Shown here one piece after another: positions 1 to 10,180 of a stretch of DNA of 42,528 nt (its first letter is position 1; every line of letters starts with the position of its first letter). The notes below the pieces were generated by a model. It made no database searches. It was not told the DNA's origin and worked only from the letters and a program-made list of their open reading frames with translations. The translations under genes and the position numbers were made by a program. This DNA is from Ichthyophonus hoferi (lineage: Eukaryota > Opisthokonta > Ichthyosporea > Ichthyophonida > Ichthyophonidae), in NCBI GenBank assembly GCA_002751075.1, contig NAOQ01000598.1:3572-46099 (forward strand), written 5' to 3'.

Positions 1-112
1 TATACCCTATACTATACTCTATACTATACTATGCTCTATACTATACTCTATACTCTATACTATACTCTATACTATACTCTATATTATATTGTACTATACT
101 ATACTGTGGTCA
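1..112. repeat. CTATA-type tandem microrepeat
   Basis: The left edge is made of CTATA pentamers interspersed with CTATACT variants, giving a loose 12-bp higher-order unit. It lies in what would be the first intron of the minus-strand gene whose first exon is at 315-437. The same pentamer, on the other strand, forms the large array at 31951-32290. Confidence 0.9.
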
Positions 113-314
113 ATACACTGGCAGTCTATAAAATAAAAACAATAATATACCTTAATAACATCGATAACTTGCATAGAGGCAAACAAACTAAAACTATATA
201 CTCATATAATGCAAGAGAAAAAGGAGAAAGACGAGTACCTCATATATCACACAAGGGAGACGATGTAATGACGTAATGATTAACTGATATAGGAGAGCCA
301 CTTCCATCACCTAC

Positions 315-437
315 CTGTTTATTTCTCGTAATCCTAGCCTCTAGTAGCTCTCTCTTGCGGGGATCCAGTGACAGGGTCTCAGGGACCTCCCATACGATGT
401 TCTGGGGTTCCTCCGTATTCATCGTACTACTGACCAT
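315..437 (-). CDS. First coding exon of a Tousled-like kinase candidate (partial, runs off left edge)
   Basis: A 41-codon exon starts at an ATG at 437 and ends at a consensus donor (CAG|gtaggt) at 315/314. The peptide contains SLDPRKRELLEARI. From memory, human TLK2 begins with the near-identical SLDPRRQELLEARF, so I call this the N-terminus of a Tousled-like serine/threonine kinase. These nuclear kinases phosphorylate the histone chaperone Asf1 and act in chromatin assembly during replication. The kinase domain is not in the window; it would lie to the left. A second in-frame ATG at 422 could be the real start. The sequence just upstream (ataatag) looks like a possible splice acceptor, so a 5' UTR intron is possible. 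The match covers only about 14 residues; the exon itself is more secure than its family name. Confidence 0.55.
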
Positions 438-1570
438 CTATTATCCAGCCAGGGTTTATTTGATTTAATATGATGTCGTATTCTATTATACAGTATTATG
501 TTGTATATATATGGTGGAGGTATTTATTTCAAAAGAATATGCAGATAGCGTCTCCTCCTATCTGTGTTGTATACGTTCTTTTCCCTTATCTTCCACAATA
601 TCCAGTTCAATCAACTCCAGCACATTCCCAATATATCTATCTATACCCTTCACAGCTATATTCATAGTATAAAATATAACATAAAAGATTAATTATGCTA
701 CTCTACCCATCCTTACCTTTTCGAGGTTTCAATTGTTCCTATTATATTCTGCTATACTACAGATTAGAAATGAAAAGTGGAAGAAAAATGTGTACACCAT
801 GGTATAGTACTACAAAAAATACTGATCATAGCATATACATAGCATATACATATACATACATACTATATAGTATATAGTATATAGTATATACCTATTATAT
901 TATATTGTAATATAGTATATATATGTCTATTCTATTATATTATATTATAGCATATATATTATACTATATTATAGTATATATATTATATTATATTATAGCA
1001 TATATATTATATTATATTATAGGTCTATAATACTCCAGTCCCGTCTTCCTGTCTCTTTTTATCATACTAACATATGATTGGTTGGTACTGTGACTGGATG
1101 AAAGCCCCGCCAAAAACTTTAATTTACCAATAAGAGATCCGATTTCATGTTAGATTGTGCTTTATTTATTAAACTAGCCTATTTTATGTCATTTTATGTT
1201 AGATTACCCTGTGTTATAGTGTTTCATACTTTTATATTCAAACTGAATTATTATTATTATTTATGCTAATATAAATTACTAATTCTCAACCTTATATTAT
1301 ACTAAGACTTAACCAACTACTATTATTAATTGATATATGTTATTATATATTATGTAAAGGTATTTCACTTACCCGGTGTTAGTCATAACGACGTCATTTC
1401 CTCCCCAAATTCTGAGCCATAAACTTACAGAAATTTAACATGATCATAGATGGGAAATTAACAATACTCTAACTATATTAATATTAATTATAATAATCAT
1501 AATAATAATGATAGTATAGTAATAATGTTAAAACAGGGATATTTACTTAGTTTGGGAATTTTTTTTATAG
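438..1570. other. AT-rich intergenic spacer
   Basis: No supported gene. It would include the promoter of the minus-strand gene at 315-437. A TATA/TATAG-rich microrepeat block is annotated separately at 838-1022. The remainder is low-complexity AT-rich sequence. Confidence 0.6.
838..1022. repeat. TATA/TATAG-rich microrepeat block
   Basis: About 185 bp of almost pure A/T with repeated tatagtata and tatattatatta units, including several near-identical segments ending in atagcatatatatt. Low-complexity slippage-prone DNA; no coding potential. Confidence 0.85.
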
Positions 1571-2056
1571 TGTTACAAGATCGTTAACTTCGATGGAACA
1601 CATAGTTCAGCCAATTAGCTGGTAATAAGTGGATCATGAAGTGATCGGTTCAATATTAGTTTTTGTCGTTCAATCAGATGAGATAATTTGTCAATATCAC
1701 ATGTGAACATTCATATTGATGAGGTAATTGGTTAACCAATAAATTCTACCGAGTCTCATTGGTCTTTTATAAATTGTATTAGCCAATATAATTGTTTCTT
1801 CACATCAATTAACACGCACGATAAAAATCGGGAAAGTATAAATGAAAATAGAAATAACTATTGAAGGCCCGGTACACCCAGGCATATGGGGCTCCGGAAA
1901 AATACAAACATAGTTCACAGAAACCCTTCTGTCTCTACTTATTATTTTGAGCATGATAGCAGAGAATGCTTAAATAGGTTATCATGATCTAAAAACCTGG
2001 TAATTTTATTAAGTCATCGATCTACGGATCCCGAAACTGTGGACAAGTCACTAGAA
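1571..2056 (+). repeat. LTR-like dispersed repeat, copy 1 (fossil, family unassigned)
   Basis: This block shares ordered similarity with 13699-14240. Shared landmarks are the TGTTAC start, the segment with GTTAAC and ACATAGTTCA, the tract around TTGTATTAGCCAAT, a GAAGGCCCG segment in the middle and a GTGGACAAGTC segment near the end. The TGTTA start and about 0.5 kb length are what one expects of a solo long terminal repeat, but I see no clear end, target duplication or internal coding sequence. It is diverged from its partner, so old. A non-LTR dispersed repeat is the alternative. Confidence 0.5.
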
Positions 2057-5000
2057 CCACCACAAATTACTAAATAATAATAATAATAATAATTAAAGAT
2101 ATGGCAGTAAAAAGCTCAGTGTTAATTCACATTCACCTTTATTTATGATTCAGTAGACAATAAAAACGGCTGAGCATATTGCCACAAAATTATTTTAAAT
2201 TTGAACCACATTGAACTAAGAAAGATACTACAATGACGAGTATGGCACGGTTTATGAGAAATCTTAAAGATATAGTACTGGAAACCTAGTTGCACTAACC
2301 TTTGATCTAAGGTAAAAGTGTAGAATAGTCAAAAAAGGTTGAAGTATATATTTACAAGAATGTAGTAGCAATAATGTACTTACATGTTGGACTAATGGTA
2401 TTGTGTGTAGACAATGTAGGTCTGAATGATTGAATAAAAATGCAAAAAAAATAAATACAAGTCAACTAAAAGGAGAAATTTCAGAAGGAAAATAAGAAGA
2501 TGACACATGGTAATCAACCTTATCTCAATGGATGATGCCGTTTCCGTTGACTTTAGCCTGTGTATTAGTTAGTATCTTACTTTGATATGGTTATTATCTC
2601 ATTATGTTGTAGTTATTATCTCACTCATAATAGATGGCAGTTGAAATGGCAATTAAAAAACTAAATAAAAGAAAAAAGGTTTATTCAGTGTAACTACAAA
2701 AAAGCAAGGGAAAAATCTTTTCACAGACTGTGCCTTTTTGTACTTTCCAAATATAATGTATTACTTGATAAGTTGATTAATTAATTAATTAAACAGAAGC
2801 ATTAATTTGCTGGTATGAAGTAATTAATTAATTAAAACCAATTTTTTTTTTTTTTTTGCCAAGGCAGAGTATGTAGTTATGTTTAATAATGTTAGCATAA
2901 TCAGATAGGTTACCAATTCTTAGGAGTTCTTTTTTCAGGTTATAGTCTAGGTCCGGACCTACACAACCTAAAGATAGTGCCAACTGCAAAGTATTGGCAG
3001 TGAGCTTGTTATCCTACATCTAAGAAAACTGAGGCAATATAGGTCTTGTCCTAAGCACCAGAAGCCATATAGTTCTATATTGCACTGGAACATATGGAAG
3101 TGGTCATTCTACAAATAAATAAATAATAATGACTGGAAGGCCAGGGATTGAGCAAGTATTGGGTCTGTCAAATATTATAGATTTAGTATGATAACGAGTT
3201 AACTTCCTGCTATTGGTCTGTTGGTGATAACTGAAGGTTAATTTTTTATCAAGGGTTTGAACCTCTCTTGTTTCTGAATTTATTGGTGTAGTTGCATATT
3301 TGATAATCAGATTTTCATCAGAAGTTATATAAATGTGTATTCTTTTAGTTTTTTAAGACTCTATGAAGAGACAAACTTTGTCTAGGTTAGCAAATCCAGT
3401 TTACCACAAAATGTAGGCTTGCTCCAAATAAAAATACTTGGGTATTTTGCTTTGTTGCATATGAGATCCTGGACTGGAGACATGATCAATTCTTTTAGAA
3501 TAGATAATGTTGAAGCAGTAATTTTTGATGCTTTTAATCAGGTTTAAACTGTTCATTTGGTTGTTTGAGCTATTTTCTTATTTATAATCATGTATGTGTT
3601 TAGAACCAAAAATAATGCTAGCTTTTTGTTATACTTCTTATGATTGAGAAGCCAACCATTTAAATTTTGTACGGCACAGCTTTCTATCTATCTACTGTAT
3701 CGGATGCTATATTTCCAATTGATTCAAGCCCAAATTCATCATTTACATAATGATGCACTAGTTCTATTCTGTTTCTATTACCAACAATATTTGTAATAAA
3801 ATTATTAAATTAATATACCTACTTGTTAACTTGTTAACTTGTTTAGATGTAGAAATATGTATTCTATAATATATACATGATAGCTATAATGTATATTATG
3901 CTGGAGTGCTGAATAAGTAGTTATTCCAGAAACTTTTGGCACTATAAAATTATGTGAACCTTGGAAATTATGAGATTGCTTGATATGATCAGGGATAGTA
4001 GTTAGTAATGAGATTGTTTTTGATTGTGATTCCCTATCAGAAATAATAAACCCAACATGATTTAATTCTGTTTTAACTATCTACTAAGCCTATGAAAAAC
4101 GGAGGTAACTGTAGAAATAATCACCGATCATAAACTAGTTTAATAAACTGGGGAAACAGAAAATATTTTATTGATACTGCAATGTTTGAAGGGGTATAAC
4201 CAATAATAATAGACTAGATGGTGTGCTGTCTTGGAACTCAAAGGATTTTAGTACCAGAAATACCAAGCCACATAATACAAACAACCAACACATCTCAATC
4301 TCATAAAAAACAAGAGCAGACATTGATTGAAAGCTATATTGTAGCTTAGAAGTTTGTAGAGAAAAGATGAAATGTAAAGTGTGGCATCCAGATCTATTCT
4401 CTATGATAGCCAAAGTGAAGATGTTATAGTGCAATGGTAAGAGGATAAAGACTGCAATTATCAATGCGACTGGCCATAGTGAGATTTAAGGGAAGCTATC
4501 TTATATGATATCTGAATAAGGTATTGCATTTTAAAATTACACTGAGAATTTGAACACATATGCATAAGTGGTATACTTGAATTTGGAATTTGATATAATC
4601 AGAAATTTAGATTAGAAATTGTTATCACAAGCAATTGCATGAACACCAAGATTTTAAGTCATAAATCACATATCTCATACTTCCCAATGTTTCAATATTT
4701 CTGGGACACCAAGGGAAATTGAAATAAGAACTTACACTATACCCCAGTAAAGCATACATTGCAACCAACATACAATAGGGGGTCTAGGTTACTACACAAA
4801 ATTAATTAACAGGTAGGAGTGTTATCTTAAGAACTTTTTGAAGCAAATTTTTATCAGCAGAAAACGTAATTTACTGAACACTCTTATATGTATAAATGAA
4901 TTAGGCCTTGAACCAATCAGAAATTAATTTTAACAAATAGTATATAGGAAGCTTTGATAACCAAGAGTATACACTTATCTTGTTAATTGTTATGTCTATA

Positions 5001-6183
5001 AAAGAAAGCTAGCTGTACTAGTGATCTTTATGGCTCGAAACATGTATGTGATTAGAAAATAATCAGGAAATATCAATAAACCAACTGATCGGTTAGTACC
5101 CAATCAGAGTCTTAACTTTTATTACTCTAAATAACCCAAGTTAATTCAATTAACTATGTCCAAGGAATCTCAGAAGGACCAAGCACAATTATTGGGATAT
5201 GTTCATTCAAATTGAAACCACATTCCTGATTAGATAGAAATTGCTGATTTGGATAGAGCATATTTTTTTGTAAATTTTAACAAGGGATTTCATCTATGTC
5301 TAAATCTCAATGAAACTACTATAATTGACTGCCACACTGTAACTATCAATTCAGTGACAGGAAAAATTCAGACTTAATACAACCACAATCCATCATCCGT
5401 CTGCAGAAGACCCCTTCCAGATTGCCATAGAATTACATAGATAATACCGTAGCAGATGTAAATTAGCATTAGTAAAACCAGATGTACTCACTTATCAGTA
5501 TATCTAATCTAATCAGGTAAATAATGAATAATTTATATATTAGAATTATGCATCAGCACCTACATAGTAGTGCACAGCCTTACCGTAAACTTGCGCGTTT
5601 CTCATTGTATTATTCAATATAAAACATTCCTGGTTTTTTTTTTTCCAAAGAAATAATTTCCGTGATTGCAAGCTTAGAGGAAAAGACATCTGCATTTGTG
5701 CAATTTAAATTGGATTAAGAAGATACGACCTTAAAAATTCTAAAATGTACACTCCTCTATATACTAGTACATATATTTAGAATTCATGGTTGTAAATAGC
5801 TACATAGTTAAGAGGACGAAGTTTAATTGTTATAGCTATCAGTACATTATAAACGTTAAAGGCATAAATCATTTATTGTTAAATGAGGTTTACTGGTCTA
5901 AAAAAGCAAGTATTAGATAATGAATGCACATCCCAGTTGTCATATAAAGATAATAAATAACCAATAAATGAACATTTTGATTTAAAGTACATTAAACTAT
6001 TCTTCCATTTGTGTCATACTCTCGTAAATTGAGTAAGAATATGCTGGTAGAAGTTAAATACGCAAAAAAGAGAGAGGCATAATTCTTTTGAAGTCGAACG
6101 GTAAAAATAGTTGCTAATACCCAGCTGTGGTGTAATCACTAGTCATAGCAAGATGCTTAATATCGCCTGGCGATATTACCAGG
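2057..6183. other. Gene-poor AT-rich region
   Basis: About 4.1 kb with no supported gene, RNA or intact element. It has homopolymer and TTAATTAA-type runs (2775-2835) and scattered CCAAT/ATTGG pentamers. The longest open frames are under 100 codons and look random. Some stretches (about 2930-3600 and 4900-5460) are slightly less AT-rich and could be heavily decayed repeats, but I could not assign them. A 19-bp near-perfect palindrome lies at 6159-6177 just before the Copia LTR. Confidence 0.55.
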
Positions 6184-6462
6184 TGTTACAGGGTTGCTCA
6201 ATCTGTAAGGGTTGTACGGGCGACCCATCCCGACCCGGATCAATTGTAAGATTGGCTTTGCCGACTCGGTTTTATCCGGGTCATGTGGTGAGACTGGAAC
6301 CGCTAACTGATACTGGACAACTCGGATGAACAGGTAATTAATTATTTAGTATTTAAACGATGGTTCAAAATACAGAAAATTAGTTCAGTTCTTTGTATAA
6401 GCTCCCAAGTGTGGCTGTAGCTCAGTGAATACTTTTGTAGTATAAGGAAAATCAAATTAACA
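6184..6462 (+). repeat. Left long terminal repeat of a Copia-type fossil
   Basis: Begins TGTTACAGGG and ends AAATTAACA, giving the short TGTTA/TAACA inverted ends typical of LTRs. It aligns along its length with 7580-7859: shared blocks include GGCGACCCA, GAGACCGGAACCGCTAA-like, AACTCGGATGA, TATTTAAACGA and GTAGCTCAGTGAATACTTTTG. Confidence 0.8.
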
Positions 6463-7579
6463 GAATTATGGTCCTAATATGGTCAATTTTCCACCACTCC
6501 AAGTAATGGCGGAAGTCTTCATTTATAAATTCAGAACCATTATCCGTCAGGAGTTGCTGAATGGGCAAACCTGTCGCCTTTATGGCCCCTTCATGGAAGA
6601 AGGTAAAACTCGCCAAAACATCAGACTTATGCTTTAAAGGGTACACACAGCAACAGCGGGAAAACTCGTCCATTATGATTAAGAGATATCTAAAACCCTG
6701 TTGTGTCATGAGCAGAGGACCCATCAAGTCCATAGATACCCGCTACAATAAAGTGGATGGAAAATTTAAACGTTCCGGATATGGAGACGTAGTAATATTG
6801 GCTAGCTTTGGGGCAATCTAAGCATACCAACCTTTTCGGATTATCTGAAAGAGTGATCTGAGATTTCACACACGCCCGTTTCAGAACTGGCAGACTAGCA
6901 TGTCCCAAGCGACAGTGTAATTCCATGGTAGTTAGCAAAACATGATGCGGAGCACTAATATTATTTTCTTACCAGGAGATCCTGTATTACTGGGATTCTC
7001 ATACGCTGATTTTATGGGATCTCCTGATTCCTTAAAGTGCACCTCTGGCTCGATAGCAACTATTAATAACGCATGCGTCTCTTGGAGAAACACAAAACAG
7101 ATGTTACATGCATTAAGTTCAGCAGAATCCGACTTTATAGCTCTCACCGAAGCATCGAAGGAGACGATATAGTTAGGCCGCCTTCTGGAGGAATTAGTCC
7201 AATCAAGTCAGCTCCCTATCAAGATCCTGGGTGATAACAAGCCCAGTATCGTGATGGGAGAGGCAGTGACGCTGGGATCAAGGACAGCACATTGGACTCC
7301 GCGAGTGCTTTGTACAAGAGTGTGTTGCTGTAGGAAAAGTAGTCCTTGACTATGTTGGTACAAAATTCAATATAGCCGATATATGCACGAAGGTGCTCAC
7401 TGAAGCAGCATGGACCAACGCTGTAAAACTCCTGGGAATAAAGAACTGCTCAGAAAGACGGAAAGATATAATATAGAATTTAAAACTGTACTGGGTGAAA
7501 CCTGCGAGTTTCAAGTGGGGCTGTCAGAATCCAAGTATGATCTTAAATATTAAATAGTTTATTCTGGCAAATTGTAAAT

Positions 7580-7859
7580 TGTAAGGGACGCTCAAACTGT
7601 AAGAGTTGTACAGGCGACCCAGTTTGATCCGGTCATGCGGTGAGACCGGAACCGCTAAACCAGTGTATTAATCCGTGTTGGTTATTGTACCAGCTGAACT
7701 AAAATAGTGTACTGGATAACTCGGATGAGCAGATAATTGTTTAGTATTTAAACGAAGGGTCAAGATACAGAAAATTAGTTCATTGTTTATGGTATAAGCT
7801 TCCAATTGTGGTTGTAGCTCAGTGAATACTTTTGTGGTGAAAGGAAAATAAAATTAACA
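7580..7859 (+). repeat. Right long terminal repeat of the Copia-type fossil
   Basis: Similar to 6184-6462 over most of its length, with an extra stretch in the middle, ending in the same AAATTAACA. It lies about 225 bp upstream of the secreted-protein gene at 8085. Confidence 0.8.
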
Positions 7860-8084
7860 AAGAAGACTACGAGTATCTGTATACTTGCTATTTACCAGTG
7901 GTGCAATATTATTTTTTGAAACGTAATCGGTGACGCTATCGCATACTAATGACATCATAGTAAGCCTAGACATTCAATGATATTTATTATTGAGATTAGA
8001 TTAGCCCCTTGACACTAATAAATAGGCGTAAAACAAAACAAAGTCTAACAACTTAACTGCTTACGCCTGGGTAGCATAGCGAAG

Positions 8085-8471
8085 ATGTCTATGATCGGGT
8101 TTCAATTTTTCATTTTATTTTGTGCCGCTTTCGCGGCCGTTTCTGCTTCTCCTCCTGAGACGACTGCTCTTGTATGCCAGTATATAAATGATGGTTGTAC
8201 CCTACCAGCTCCTATAATACCACAGTGCGCGAATACGACTTTGGATACCTGCCTGTGGGTTCCGCTTCCCGTGACGTACCCTAATGGAATTTTGACTTAT
8301 AATAGTGAACAAGATATGGTTACTATGACCATCTACTTAGATGAGGCCTGCACAATGGTTGACCCAGAGACACCGCCTTCCAGTGGCCCGCCAGGAAGTT
8401 GTCTTGGTCCTTTTGGTGGTGAATTGTTTTTTTTTAGCGGATACATGACAGCTACTTTTTACAAATTTTAA
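8085..8471 (+). CDS. Small secreted cysteine-rich protein, orphan
   Basis: Single-exon gene of 128 codons plus stop. I do not recognise a family. Residues 1-21 form a textbook signal peptide: short polar start, hydrophobic core (GFQFFILFCAAFAAV) and a small-residue cleavage site at SA|SPP. The mature part has six cysteines (31, 38, 48, 56, 89, 106), enough for three disulfides, a possible N-glycosylation site (N50-T-T), and a Pro/Gly-rich stretch at about 94-109. No transmembrane segment after the signal peptide. The start ATG (gaagATGT) is the first in the frame; a second Met two codons on is an alternative. The coding part is clearly richer in G+C and CpG than its surroundings. An AATAAA polyadenylation-like motif occurs near 8649. 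It sits between a Copia LTR and a duplicated fragment, so it could be a young or fast-evolving gene, or cargo carried there. An extracellular role is inferred from the signal peptide only. Confidence 0.65.
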   Translation: MSMIGFQFFILFCAAFAAVSASPPETTALVCQYINDGCTLPAPIIPQCANTTLDTCLWVPLPVTYPNGILTYNSEQDMVTMTIYLDEACTMVDPETPPSSGPPGSCLGPFGGELFFFSGYMTATFYKF

Positions 8472-8984
8472 TTGAAGTTCTGGTAACATGGGTGCCCCTC
8501 TCCAGTAGGCGTTGTTACTATAGCACCTTACACTCTGACTACTACCATCTCTACTTCTATTTTAGGCGTTACTGTATTTCGCCCAACCTCCCAGTCCATT
8601 TTGAAATGGTGGAGCCATTATCTTGTTCTACAAGGTACAGAGATGAAAAAATAAAACTAATAGCGCCACTACGTAGAACCAACTTCCCAATTCAATATTT
8701 CTAGCGATATTGTTAATATGAAGATAGTGCTGGAAAAGGAGTCGACAAGCTCCATTAGAATATATGATTAACTTAATGCTATTTAAATATTATGTTATGT
8801 TGTCTTTGTATTTGTATTTTAGTTAGCATTATTAAATTCTAGAATAACTTTGACTTGGAATGAAAATAATTGATAAAAAGTTAGTAACCAATTTTAATCA
8901 ATTTAAATGCTATATTAAATTATAACTGTTTGATTAAACCTGTTTTTAACGCTCAGTTGTTGCGATAGAGGTTCTATAGGAGGC
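8472..8984. other. 3' flank of the secreted-protein gene and spacer
   Basis: Nothing coding that I can support. An AATAAA motif near 8649 may serve the gene upstream. The rest is AT-rich. Confidence 0.5.
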
Positions 8985-9290
8985 TCATATCCATATACCA
9001 ACCCTCTAGGTAACCGACTGTAGCAATTATATCTCTGTTCTAATCTAGAAGGGATAGATGCTTTGATTCGCTTGGGTGCAAATGTGGAAATCGGACCATA
9101 TTCGTATGTAAATAATTACTATTATCATTATCTAGTGATCGAGATACAGATTATCGTATGCGAGAGCCAGTAATGGATTAGACATTACAATAACGATGTG
9201 TTGATTACATATATCTAATTAAATGCGAAGTATTTTTGTATGCGCTTACGAGAACTTTGTATTTTGCTATTTCATTGCATATGAGTTTGT
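8985..9290 (-). pseudogene. Decayed copy of a duplicated coding fragment (unknown family), copy 1
   Basis: Nucleotide similarity to 9601-9950 in the same order and orientation. Read on the minus strand it still encodes GPISTFAPKRIKASIP and QRYN-x-Y-x-RLPRGLVYG, matching the peptide of copy 2. Similarity continues past the coding part (the CATTACAATAACGATGT and TTACGAGAACTT segments). This copy is shorter than copy 2 and is no longer open. Differences that keep the amino acid (for instance in the KRIKA and LPR blocks) suggest both derive from a real coding sequence. Confidence 0.6.
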
Positions 9291-9576
9291 TGCAAGCCAA
9301 ACGGCGAGGCGAACGACCTGGGGCTTTATTATTGACTTTTATTTTCTTTTATACTTCGTTTTATCGCCAGTGTTAACTTTCTAGTCAATAACTTAAATGG
9401 AGTCAATTATAAATATCCGTATTAACTAATCCAACTCACAATCACAGAGACCCACTAGAATTGCCTGATCTTACCACAATACTTAAATACTATTATGTCC
9501 TCATTTAGATAGCGAATTAACCCAGTTTCTCATTTGGTAAAAATTATTTCATTGGGCTTCGATCGAACCTTCCTAC

Positions 9577-9864
9577 TCATCTGTGGTTAGCGATCTTGTA
9601 ACGGTATAAAGGCCCATATACCAACTCTCTAGGTAAATGGTTGTAGATATTATATCTCTGTTTTAATTCATAAGGGATAGGTGCTTTGATGCGCTTGGTT
9701 GCAAATGTGGAAATCGGACAGTGAGATCGATCATTAAGTGGAACTATATTCGTATGTAAATAAATACTATTATCTCTGACTAGTATGCAGTTCTCTGAGT
9801 TCTGAACGAGCGAGTGATCTGGATACAGATTATTGTATGCAAGAGCCAATAATAGATTAGACAT
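9577..9864 (-). CDS. Hypothetical protein, 95 aa (duplicated fragment, copy 2)
   Basis: Open reading frame of 95 codons with ATG at 9864. I do not recognise the family. The C-terminal half (CPISTFATKRIKAPIP, then QRYNIYNHLPRELVYG) is shared with the decayed copy at 8985-9290, which argues that this frame was once under coding constraint. It has no signal peptide or membrane segment. It is basic and rich in Asn, Tyr and Leu. It may be the tail of a larger protein, possibly from a mobile element, because two diverged copies lie about 600 bp apart in the same orientation next to other transposon remains. Whether it is expressed cannot be told. Confidence 0.4.
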   Translation of the reverse strand: MSNLLLALAYNNLYPDHSLVQNSENCILVRDNSIYLHTNIVPLNDRSHCPISTFATKRIKAPIPYELKQRYNIYNHLPRELVYGPLYRYKIANHR

Positions 9865-10180
9865 TACAATAACGATGTATTTATTATATATGTATAATTA
9901 AATGCAAAGTATTCCTGTGTGCGTTTACGAGAACTTCGTATTTTTGCTACTGATACCGTGTATGTGTGAGCGAGTCCTTTATTGGTTATTGCAGTTTACA
10001 TTTATATTGATCTCTTTCTGTACCGTTTTATTTTCACAGAAGTATTTTTAATCTACAAAGTAGGCATGCTAATCTTCGAAATAGGAATTTTAATCTTTCA
10101 AATAGGAATTTTAAACTTCCATATGATAATCATCAAAAGATTCAATAAAAAACAAAACCAAAGGTAAGATGAAAACAATA

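Larger units (their letters stand above)
6184..7859. mobile_element. Copia-type (Ty1/copia) LTR retrotransposon fossil, rearranged
   Basis: Two diverged LTRs in the same orientation (6184-6462 and 7580-7859) enclose about 1.1 kb of decayed pol sequence. On the minus strand (about 6463-6940) are a GAG-pre-integrase-like segment with the pattern LHCRLGHASLPVLKRA and an integrase core segment with MDEFSRCCCVYPLKHKSD and LLTDNGSEFINEDFRHYLE. On the plus strand (about 6980-7470) is an RNase H-like segment with DFMGSPDSLKCTSGS and HALSSAESDFIALTEASKE, typical of the C-terminus of Copia Pol. The two pol parts face opposite ways, so the inside has been rearranged, and the whole is far shorter than a complete Copia element. 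It is broken in many places, clearly not functional, and the LTR divergence suggests an old insertion. I see no matching target-site duplication. Confidence 0.8.

Noticed and set aside
2775-2835. Two TTAATTAATTAAT tracts as possible transposon ends
   Set aside because: Low-complexity palindromic AT sequence, only 45 bp apart, no other support.
4168-4464. 98-codon minus-strand frame, hydrophobic
   Set aside because: No start context, splice signal or recognisable domain; composition fits random AT-rich sequence.
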